Positions 9,373 through 16,610 of a DNA stretch of 54,845 bases are shown in pieces. A program made the translations under genes and the position numbers. Position 1 is the first letter of the stretch, and every line of letters starts with the position of its first letter. Below the pieces are notes generated by a model. It saw nothing but the letters and a program-made list of their open reading frames with translations. It ran no database searches and had not been told where the DNA came from. Origin of the DNA: Bryobacterales bacterium (GTDB lineage Bacteria; Acidobacteriota; Terriglobia; Bryobacterales; Bryobacteraceae). The stretch spans positions 1-54,845 of the forward strand of contig JAHCHD010000011.1 in the NCBI GenBank assembly GCA_026129915.1, read 5' to 3'.

Positions 9373-10806
9373 CTAGTAGCCTTCGTCGAAAGGTGGCATA
9401 TCGTCGCCACCGCCATATCCTGCGCCGGGCGGTAGGTCGCCTTCCACCGGTAGGTCGCTGGTATAGTTCTCAAAGCGCGTGAACTGGTTCAGGAACACTA
9501 GCTTGATGGTTGTCGTGGGCCCGCTTCGCTGTTTAGCGATGATGAACTCCGCCTTGCCCTTCAAGTCCGCCTTGTCGGGCTTATAGTACTCCTCGCGGAA
9601 GAGGAATCCGACGACGTCCGCGTCCTGCTCAATGCTCCCGGATTCACGCAGGTCGCTGAGTTGCGGACGGTGGTCGCCCTGGCGGGTTTCCGGGGCGCGG
9701 CTCAACTGCGAAAGCACAATGAACGGGACGTTCAATTCCTTGGAAAGCAGCTTAAGGTTCCGCGAGAGTTGGCTGACTTCCTGCACCCGATTCTCGGTCT
9801 TGCCGCGCACGCTCATCAACTGCAGGTAGTCCACCACCACCAGATCTAGGCCGCGCTCGGCCTTCACGCGCCGCAGCTTGGAGTGCATGTCCATCAGGTT
9901 GATGCCGGAGGAATCATCCAGCAGCAGGTTGGTTTCGGAAAGCTCGTGCGCTGCCATCTGCAGTCGGCGCAGATCGTCCTTTTTTAGAGCCCGGGCCATG
10001 TAAGCCTGGCCGTCCACTCGAGCCATCGAACAAAGCAATCGTGTCAATAGAGACTCGTTCGACATTTCGAGCGAGAATACCGCAACCGTCTTCCTTAACT
10101 TGGTGGCCGCGTAGCTGGCGATGTTTAGTGCAAAGGCCGTCTTGCCCATCGCGGGACGCGCCGCGATGATGATCAACTGGCCACCCCGCAATCCGCCCGT
10201 AACCTCATCCAGCCTAGTGAATCCGGTGCTGAGTCCGGCTACGCGGTTTTCGGGGTCGAGCATTGCGTCCATGCCGCCCGGGTAACTGAGGATGATGTCC
10301 TTTGTGGATCTCAGCGAATCGGATGCCTGCTGTTCCGTGCTCAACTTCAGGAGGTCTTCTTCGGCCTCGGCTAACAGCAGATCGGGATCTTCCTCAGCCT
10401 TCATGCAGCGATCGATCACGTTCTGCGAGGCGTAGATGATCCGTCGCAGCGTCGACTGCTTGCGCACAATGCGTACGTAGCTGTCGATGTTGAATATGGG
10501 CGGAAGGTCATCGTCGAGCGAAACCAGGTAGCTCAATCCGTCGCAGGCTTGCAGCCACCCTCGGCGGTTCAGTTCGTTTGCTACCGTGATGCGGTCGATC
10601 CTCTCGTTGCGCTCATAGAGGTCGGTCATCGCTGTGAAGATCCGCTGATGCTTCTCGATGCTGAAATCATCGGGGCGCAGCACCGCGGCGGCTTGGACGT
10701 AGGTTGCCTCGTTCAGCAAGACGCAACCCAGGACAAGCCTCTCAATATCGACCCTGGCGGGAAGTCCCTTTTCGTAGGTAACGGAAGACTGCTGGCTTGA
10801 GGACAC
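9373..10806 (-). CDS. dnaB: Replicative DNA helicase DnaB
   Basis: Hexameric 5'-3' helicase that unwinds DNA at the replication fork. The 477-residue protein has the N-terminal primase-interacting helical domain (about 15-120) and a RecA-like C-terminal domain with the Walker A AARPAMGKTAF (about 210-220), a DYLQLM Walker B region and the conserved LSQLSR motif. No intein is present. The start is GTG at 10806. The upstream 250 bases hold several DnaA-box-like sequences. The C-terminus is a Gly/Asp-rich tail. Confidence 0.96.
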   Translation of the reverse strand: MSSSQQSSVTYEKGLPARVDIERLVLGCVLLNEATYVQAAAVLRPDDFSIEKHQRIFTAMTDLYERNERIDRITVANELNRRGWLQACDGLSYLVSLDDDLPPIFNIDSYVRIVRKQSTLRRIIYASQNVIDRCMKAEEDPDLLLAEAEEDLLKLSTEQQASDSLRSTKDIILSYPGGMDAMLDPENRVAGLSTGFTRLDEVTGGLRGGQLIIIAARPAMGKTAFALNIASYAATKLRKTVAVFSLEMSNESLLTRLLCSMARVDGQAYMARALKKDDLRRLQMAAHELSETNLLLDDSSGINLMDMHSKLRRVKAERGLDLVVVDYLQLMSVRGKTENRVQEVSQLSRNLKLLSKELNVPFIVLSQLSRAPETRQGDHRPQLSDLRESGSIEQDADVVGFLFREEYYKPDKADLKGKAEFIIAKQRSGPTTTIKLVFLNQFTRFENYTSDLPVEGDLPPGAGYGGGDDMPPFDEGY

Positions 10807-10905
10807 GGCTCTTCAGATTCTCCAGGATGACTGGTTTCCGTGCAAGCCCCCCGGAAACAGAACACACTCTATTTGTCGGAGTGGAAATCCGGAAGAAAAT
10901 CAGGG

Positions 10906-11055
10906 TGTGGATCCGAAATCTCCGACAAGCACATGCGTCCGTGAGGCTTCCCCGAGGGATGCGCGGGGATGTTCTCATCATTTCCACAAGCTGGTGGCAG
11001 GAAGTGTGGATAACTTTTCGCGAAAATTCTTCAGAACACAGACCAGTGTGGATTA
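10906..11055. promoter_or_regulatory. Cluster of DnaA-box-like 9-mers upstream of dnaB
   Basis: TGTGGATAA at 11005-11013 is a perfect DnaA box (complement TTATCCACA). TGTGGATTA at 11047-11055 differs at one base, TGTGGATCC at 10906-10914 and ATTTCCACA at 10980-10988 at two. All fall in the 246-base gap between dnaB and the flgJ stop or just into that stop. It may be a DnaA-controlled dnaB promoter or part of an origin; the sequence alone does not decide. Confidence 0.4.
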
Positions 11056-11448
11056 ACGTGCGGAGGCGACCGCGGGGACTGGGGAAGACTGCAATGCTGG
11101 CACCCTGGTTAGGTCTCGGTGGAGGAGGGGTGCAAACTGGGCGGCGAGCCCAAGACCTCCCGCGGAGGCGATCGAGCGAGCAAGAAATTGCTCACCCATT
11201 TCGGCGACGCTTTCGGAGGTGGAATCTGCGTCGTCTCCCAGCCAGCCGCCGCCGGCCACCCGAGCGGACTTGATCACTTCTTCGATCAACAGAGTTTCAA
11301 ACTGCCGCGCGATCTGGTAGGCCTGCTCCTTGGCACCTTCGACGTGGCGCAGTTCACTAGCTTCCGGCAGTGGCGTCGAGTGCAAAGCGAGCCTAGTCTG
11401 CAGCCCGCCGTCCTCCCACGGACCTACGATGTTTACGTCGCCAAGCAT
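11053..11448 (-). CDS. flgJ: Rod-binding protein, FlgJ N-terminal domain only
   Basis: Cap/scaffold protein for flagellar rod assembly in the periplasm. The 131-residue protein contains the rod-binding signature: AYQIARQFETLLIEEVIKS followed by a helix with MGEQFLARSIASAGGLGLA. ATG at 11448 is preferred because AGAGGGAAG lies seven bases upstream; a GTG at 11508 would add 20 residues. The peptidoglycan-hydrolase domain found in enterobacterial FlgJ is absent, as in many other phyla. It ends the minus-strand arm flgF-G-A-H-I-J. Confidence 0.88.
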   Translation of the reverse strand: MLGDVNIVGPWEDGGLQTRLALHSTPLPEASELRHVEGAKEQAYQIARQFETLLIEEVIKSARVAGGGWLGDDADSTSESVAEMGEQFLARSIASAGGLGLAAQFAPLLHRDLTRVPALQSSPVPAVASAR

Positions 11449-11547
11449 TTCTCTTCCCTCTTGTAGATGCGCGAAGGCCACATTGGATGGATCACTTTCA
11501 TGAAGCACCTATCACCATCGATCGCAAGTTTGTTCGCCATTTTCCGG

Positions 11548-12690
11548 CTAGATCACTTCCAGCTCCGCCTCTAACGCCCCTGCGGCCCTCAAGGCCTGGA
11601 GGATGGAGATGATATCCCGAGCGGTAACGCCGATCGCACTCAAGGCGCGCACCAGGTCCTCGACGGTGGCGTCCTTGCCGAGGGCCACATGGCGCGTTTG
11701 CTCCTCGCGGACGTTTACGTTTACATCTGGCGTCACCTGAGTTGTGCCTTGGGCGAAGGGAGCGGGCTGAGACACTTCGAACCGAGTCTGCACCTCAACA
11801 CTCAGGCTGCCATGCATGATTGCGGTCGGCGCAATTCGTACCTGCGAACCCACAACGACGGTTCCGGTACGTTCGTTTACCACGATGCGCGCTGCCTGGT
11901 CTGTTTCGATGCGTAGCGCCTGCAACTCGGCAACAAATGCTGCAGATCCTCCGGGCTGGTCCGCTGGCGTAGTCACCGCAACCAAGGCCGGGTTCGTCGC
12001 AACCGCCACGGGCCGATCGCCATTCTTGAACTTCTCGTTAATTGCGGACGCAATGCGCGCCGCATTGGCGAAATCCGCCGTGCGCAACTGTAGACGCACT
12101 TCTGCCGCGGGCATCACCGACGGTGCTGGACGCTCGACAATTCCGCCTGCTGGCACGCGGCCAGTATTGGGGTGGTTGAGAGAGGAAACCGTGCCGAGCG
12201 ACGGGCGACCCGCAGCGAAGCCACCCGTCACCACGGGACCCTGTGAGAGCGCATAGACCTGGCCATCCACCCCTCGAAGAGGCGTTAGCAACAGGACGCC
12301 GCCATGAATGTTGGTGGCGTCCCCCATGGCCGCTACGGTCACATCGATCTTGGTGCCGGGCTGCGAGAACGCGGGCAGTGTGGCGGTTACCATAACCGCC
12401 GCGGTGTTGGTTACGCGCAGAAAGGCTTGGGGAACCGTCAGCCCCATCCGGTCGAGAAGGTTGCGAATCGTCTGAATGGTGAACTGGGTTTGGAAGCGGT
12501 CACCCGAACCGGCAAGGCCCGCCACCAGGCCGTAGCCGATCAACTGGTTCTCGCGGATCCCTTCAATATCCGCCAGATCCTTGATGCGAGTTTCGGCCGG
12601 CAGCGGCGTACCGCAAAGGACAAACGCCACCAGCAGGGATAACCACTGGGGATGATTCCATCTGGATCTCTCATTTGTTTCGCAACGCAT
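11548..12690 (-). CDS. flgI: Flagellar P-ring protein FlgI
   Basis: Forms the periplasmic P ring around the rod at the peptidoglycan layer. The 380-residue protein has an N-terminal signal peptide (hydrophobic core WLSLLVAFVLCGTPLPAE), then the family signature RIKDLADIEGIRENQLIGYGLVAGLAGSGD and the conserved C-terminus VEDLVRALSAIGVTARDIISILQALRAAGALEAELEVI-type sequence. Length matches the family. It lies eight bases after flgH and is followed by flgJ. Confidence 0.96.
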   Translation of the reverse strand: MRCETNERSRWNHPQWLSLLVAFVLCGTPLPAETRIKDLADIEGIRENQLIGYGLVAGLAGSGDRFQTQFTIQTIRNLLDRMGLTVPQAFLRVTNTAAVMVTATLPAFSQPGTKIDVTVAAMGDATNIHGGVLLLTPLRGVDGQVYALSQGPVVTGGFAAGRPSLGTVSSLNHPNTGRVPAGGIVERPAPSVMPAAEVRLQLRTADFANAARIASAINEKFKNGDRPVAVATNPALVAVTTPADQPGGSAAFVAELQALRIETDQAARIVVNERTGTVVVGSQVRIAPTAIMHGSLSVEVQTRFEVSQPAPFAQGTTQVTPDVNVNVREEQTRHVALGKDATVEDLVRALSAIGVTARDIISILQALRAAGALEAELEVI

Positions 12691-12698
12691 TGAGATTC

Positions 12699-13457
12699 CT
12701 AGAGTGGCAGGAACTTGCCAAACAGACTCACCAGGAAATTGGGCTTCTTGATGGCATCCGCCACCACGCCCTTTCCGTTCACAGTCACTTCCAGTTGCGT
12801 AATCCGGTCTGAGGTGACGGTATTGGCACGGCCCAAGTCTACTGCGCGAATGACGCCGCGTACCTTCACTTCCTGATGTTCGGCATTAATGCCCACACGC
12901 TTTATGCCCTCGATGGCCAAATTGCCATTGGGCAGTACGTGCGTTACCCGTGCCGACATTGTGGTGGATACTGCCACTTGGCGACTTGTCGCGCCCTCGG
13001 CATCTAGCGAACTGCTGCCCTGCAAGCCGATGACGTTACCCAGGAAACTGGTGGGTGGCTGTGGCCCGAACAGCCCGTCAAAACCGGCGCGTGCCTTCGT
13101 CGTGCGCTCCGTGGCCGTTGTGCCGCTGGTGACGGAACTGGCCCGCTCCACCACCAGGATGGTGACAACATCGTCCACGGAAGCGGCCCTCAGATCACGC
13201 GCGAGATCAGCCATTGGTCCTGCCGCCAATACGATGCTGCCTGGCGACGAAAACGCCGGGGCGGAGGCGTTCCGGGACATGGCTTCTTCCAGATAGTGGT
13301 CGAGCGGGGTCTTCTCTGGCTCAGCGTCCTTCTTGCTTTTCTTTTGTGCAACCGCCATCGGATTGGCTAGCAGCAAGCCCAACGCCATCACCAGCAACGT
13401 GCGGAACGCAACGCCAGGCAATTTGACAGACTCCAGGCCCAAATGGCAGTGTTTCAT
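12699..13457 (-). CDS. flgH: Flagellar L-ring protein FlgH
   Basis: Forms the outer-membrane L ring. ATG at 13457 is chosen for the GGAGGTG about eight bases upstream, giving 252 residues. The C-terminal region has the FlgH signatures (STTMSARVTHVLPNGNLAIEG, VKVRGVIR-like EVKVRGVIRAVD, NTVTSDRI). The signal peptide ends in NPMAVAQ with no cysteine, so the lipobox of classical FlgH is missing in this reading. There is a Lys-rich patch (KKSKKDAE) after cleavage. Located between flgA and flgI. Confidence 0.92.
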   Translation of the reverse strand: MKHCHLGLESVKLPGVAFRTLLVMALGLLLANPMAVAQKKSKKDAEPEKTPLDHYLEEAMSRNASAPAFSSPGSIVLAAGPMADLARDLRAASVDDVVTILVVERASSVTSGTTATERTTKARAGFDGLFGPQPPTSFLGNVIGLQGSSSLDAEGATSRQVAVSTTMSARVTHVLPNGNLAIEGIKRVGINAEHQEVKVRGVIRAVDLGRANTVTSDRITQLEVTVNGKGVVADAIKKPNFLVSLFGKFLPL

Positions 13458-13482
13458 CGGAATTGCACCTCCATCTCCCCTT

Positions 13483-14535
13483 TCAGCGGTTGCCGTTTGC
13501 GGATGCGTCGGCATCCAGCCTTAGCTGCCCCGGACCTGTCACCAGTGCGCGCACCCGCTTCCGGGCATGCGCGACGGACCCTGCTCCCCATGGTGCTACG
13601 GAACGAACCCAAATCCGTTCACCCACCGCACCTGCCTGTTCGGTCTCTACTGGCAAGGCGAGAGATACCCCGCCGCTTCGCACGGTCAGCGAGGCTCGCT
13701 CACCGCGCCTCAATACCGGTTCCTGGGTCAGTTGATCCTGTTGCAGCCACGCGCCCGCAGGCAGGTTGCGGACCAAAACTCGCGGGCTGCCCCCTGGCGC
13801 CGCCTCGGCAAGGCCCGGCAGAACACCGTTTACTATCGCCGCCGCATCGCAAGGCGCATGCTCCAGAGCATCCACGTCGGCGGGCTGACCACGCCTCACA
13901 GCGTGCTTCCAGCGTGCGCAGGGCGTTTCCCGTCCCAAGCGCGCACGCGCCCACAGTGCCACGCTGCGCCCCGGTTCAAATTCCAGCAACCCGCGCCAAA
14001 TCACCTCGCGCGCCCCACGCGCTGGTGGCACAATGCCCGTGGCGGGCATACGCAGACGGCCTTCGGGGAAGAGTCCTTCCTGCCAGGCGACGATCTCCGC
14101 GCTTACCGCACCGAACCCAGGGAGTTCCAGCGCAGCTGCGATCTGGTCGCGCGTCAACTGCCGCTCCACTCGCTTGATGCACACTTCCGACTCCAGCGCC
14201 CCTGCGCCAAGAGATTGTTCCGGGGAGACGTCTCCGTGCAGAGGAGCCAGAAGTACGCGCCGCGTGCCAGGGGCAGGCACATAACCAAGATCATAGTCGG
14301 CTGCCAGCGACGCGAATCGCTTGTCCTGTCCGGCTAGTTCGCCCGCCAGTACCCTTGCGCCGCGCACTGCCAGGCAGGGTTGGCTGCTTGAAGTTGAGCC
14401 AGGTGAGGTCGTTGGTCCAAAGGACGTTGCCGATTTGGAAGATAGCGCCACAACAGCCAGCATCGCGATCGCAGCCACCGTGCGCATGCACGCTGCGCGG
14501 CAAGTACTTCGGGAATCGGTCACTGTGTCCTTCAC
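13483..14535 (-). CDS. flgA: Flagella basal body P-ring formation protein FlgA
   Basis: Periplasmic chaperone that assists P-ring assembly. The 350-residue protein has an N-terminal signal segment (CMRTVAAIAMLAVVALSS), a divergent middle part and a C-terminal SAF-type domain with VRNLPAGAWLQQDQLTQEPVLRRGERASLTVRS-type sequence. It is longer than the roughly 220 residues of enterobacterial FlgA. Its start is three bases after the flgG stop, and it lies before flgH, the usual order for this operon. Confidence 0.85.
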   Translation of the reverse strand: MKDTVTDSRSTCRAACMRTVAAIAMLAVVALSSKSATSFGPTTSPGSTSSSQPCLAVRGARVLAGELAGQDKRFASLAADYDLGYVPAPGTRRVLLAPLHGDVSPEQSLGAGALESEVCIKRVERQLTRDQIAAALELPGFGAVSAEIVAWQEGLFPEGRLRMPATGIVPPARGAREVIWRGLLEFEPGRSVALWARARLGRETPCARWKHAVRRGQPADVDALEHAPCDAAAIVNGVLPGLAEAAPGGSPRVLVRNLPAGAWLQQDQLTQEPVLRRGERASLTVRSGGVSLALPVETEQAGAVGERIWVRSVAPWGAGSVAHARKRVRALVTGPGQLRLDADASANGNR

Positions 14536-14538
14536 TGC

Positions 14539-15330
14539 CTAACGCCCAAGATTGTTTAGCTGTTGATACATCTCGTCCGCGGCCCGAACTACCTTGGCAT
14601 TGGCTTCGTAGGCGCGCTGGCTGGTGATGAGCCCAATGAACTCCTCCACCAGACTCACGTTGGATTGCTCCAGGTAGCCTTGCAGGAGGGTTCCTGCACC
14701 CTCCGCTCCACCAGGCTGGCCGAATACCGGGTCGCCACTGGCGTCGGTGGGCATCAGTAAGTTCTTGCCGAGGCTGTTCAGACCGGCCGGGTTCTGAAAG
14801 ATCGCTAGGAGAATCTGTCCTGCCTGATTGGAAGAAGTCTGCCCCGCCAGCGAGTACGTAACCACGCCATCCGGGGCAATGAATACGTTGCGACCGTCCG
14901 GCGGAATCGTGATCGGCGGATCGAGAGGATTACCCTCCGGCGTGACCAGCGTGCCATCGCGGTCAAGATGAAAGTTCCCCGCTCGCGTGAATCCGATCTG
15001 GCCGTTGGCCTGCCGGATGGCGAAGAAACCGTTGCCCTCGATCACCAGATCGGTAGGGTTCGAGGTCATGGTGAAATTGCCCTGGTTTAGCAGAATCTGG
15101 TTTGAGATCACACGTGTCCCCAAACCGATCTGTAAGCCTGTAGGTACCATTGCTTGCGCATTTGCACTGGCGCCGGGCTGGATCACGTTCTGATACAGCA
15201 AGTCCTGAAACTGCGCGCGCCGCATCTTGAAGCCCACGGTGTTTGCGTTTGCAAGATTGTGCGCGATGTTATCGACATTGGTCTGTTGCGCGTGCATCCC
15301 ACTTGCTGCGCTATAGAGTGCTCGAATCAA
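14539..15330 (-). CDS. flgG: Flagellar distal rod protein FlgG
   Basis: Builds the distal rod. The 263-residue protein starts with the FlgG signature (IRALYSAASGMHAQQTNVDNIAHNLANANTVGFK region) and ends with the rod/hook C-terminal motif (VEEFIGLITSQRAYEANAKVVRAADEM), and has the FlgG-type PEGNPLDPPITIP middle. The start is TTG at 15330 with AAAGGAG about six bases upstream. It is separated by 225 bases from flgF; that gap shows no gene. Confidence 0.96.
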   Translation of the reverse strand: MIRALYSAASGMHAQQTNVDNIAHNLANANTVGFKMRRAQFQDLLYQNVIQPGASANAQAMVPTGLQIGLGTRVISNQILLNQGNFTMTSNPTDLVIEGNGFFAIRQANGQIGFTRAGNFHLDRDGTLVTPEGNPLDPPITIPPDGRNVFIAPDGVVTYSLAGQTSSNQAGQILLAIFQNPAGLNSLGKNLLMPTDASGDPVFGQPGGAEGAGTLLQGYLEQSNVSLVEEFIGLITSQRAYEANAKVVRAADEMYQQLNNLGR

Positions 15331-15555
15331 TGTCTGCTCCTTTCGCTGTCCTGCCTGCTCGGGCTGGTTAGCTTATTGAAAAACCGGGGACTATTTCAAT
15401 TTGGGGACCGTAAACCACTCATCTCAAGTACCGCTCATCCGAACTGCAGGCTGTGCCAATGAACTGCAGCTCGCTGCCAGAGTCCAGTTCGCTTCATGCC
15501 CCTTGGCATGCTTCCTGACTCAGTTCGTTGCCGGATGCGCTTTTTCGTCACCCTC

Positions 15556-16305
15556 TCACCACTTAGCTACCTGCTCTATCACGCCGCGCCGGGCTGTTGC
15601 CACTACGTTGAAGGCCCGGTTGAGCATTTGAAATTCACGGCTGGCGCTCACTAACTGCATCGAAGCGGCCGCCGCATCCACGTTGGAGGATTCGAGGGTC
15701 CGGCTCGAAACCGCTGCACTTGCCGTGAACCGAGTCATTCCAGGCAGGGCCGCAAAGTACACTCCCTCTTCCTTACGCAGCAGGTCGGGCCGACTGAAGA
15801 CAGTAAGGTCGAGCCGGCCCAGCTTGCGATTTTGCTGCCAAAGCCCGCCCTGGGCATCAATCCGCACCGGTAGCTGCGGGTCCGCAGCCAGTTTGCCGGG
15901 TGACTCGGTCTCTAGATTGCGCACCCTGTAGCCTTCCTTCGTACGCAGCTCCCCGTCGGCTGAAAGCCGAAAGCTGCCTGCCCGGGTGTAGCGTGTCCCC
16001 CGCGGGGTCTCCACGGCGAAGAAGCCACTCCCCACAAGAGCAATATCGGTGTCAGTTGCAGTTTCCTGCAGGCTGCTCTGGCGGAAATCCGTGTAGCGAT
16101 CCTCGATCATCGGCATCTCTGAAAGCGCGATGCTCTCTCCTGCCAGAACAGCTTCGGCCGCTGCTGCTGAGAGGTAGCTCGAAAAGCGCTCACGGTCTGC
16201 TTTATAGCCGGGTGATGAGGCATTGGCGATGTTATTAGCAATGAGATCGAGAGTTTGCATGCGGGTGTCCATGCCCGCTGCAAGAATGGCTGAAAGTGGA
16301 TCCAC
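15556..16305 (-). CDS. flgF: Flagellar proximal rod protein FlgF
   Basis: Rod protein of the FlgE/F/G family, 249 residues. N-terminal rod motif: MDTRMQTLDLIANNIANASSPGYK; C-terminal coiled part: VSASREFQMLNRAFNVVATARRG. Start is GTG at 16305 with AAGGA nine bases upstream. First gene of the left arm and divergent from fliK. FlgF rather than FlgG is assigned from position, shorter length and the divergent middle region (GSGFFAVETPRGTRYTRAGSF). Confidence 0.88.
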   Translation of the reverse strand: MDPLSAILAAGMDTRMQTLDLIANNIANASSPGYKADRERFSSYLSAAAAEAVLAGESIALSEMPMIEDRYTDFRQSSLQETATDTDIALVGSGFFAVETPRGTRYTRAGSFRLSADGELRTKEGYRVRNLETESPGKLAADPQLPVRIDAQGGLWQQNRKLGRLDLTVFSRPDLLRKEEGVYFAALPGMTRFTASAAVSSRTLESSNVDAAAASMQLVSASREFQMLNRAFNVVATARRGVIEQVAKW

Positions 16306-16610
16306 GTGTCGGTTCCTTCACGATGTCGCTAGCAATCGACCAGCCAAACGGGACTCGGACTGCCGTGGCTCGCCAGTTTCGATTCTGGCCCTCCGGCAAG
16401 TCCATACGCCATCAACCCCTGAACCGCGGCAGAACGCTTTGGAAGGCCCATTGGAATGGCTGACAATTATTCGTCAGCGGCGAGAGTTAGTCGCCCGAAT
16501 CTCATCAACTTGGCACTCCTGTCCTCGTCTCCCTGCGATGCCTGCGGCGGTTCTGGCTACGGGAGCTTCACCCTGACCCACAACGAACGGTTTGGCCCCC
16601 AATCTGCAAT
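16306..16610. other. Intergenic region between the two divergent flagellar arms
   Basis: About 305 bases between the flgF start and the fliK start. It must hold the promoters of both arms, but I see no convincing sigma-28, sigma-54 or sigma-70 element and no gene. The first 20-40 bases upstream of flgF carry its ribosome-binding site. Confidence 0.5.

Noticed and set aside
15430..15470. Sigma-54 promoter upstream of flgG (minus strand TTGGCAC..TGCA)
   Set aside because: The GG and GC elements are eight bases apart instead of ten.
16306..16610. Sigma-28 or sigma-54 promoter between the flagellar arms
   Set aside because: Checked both strands; no pair of elements with correct spacing.
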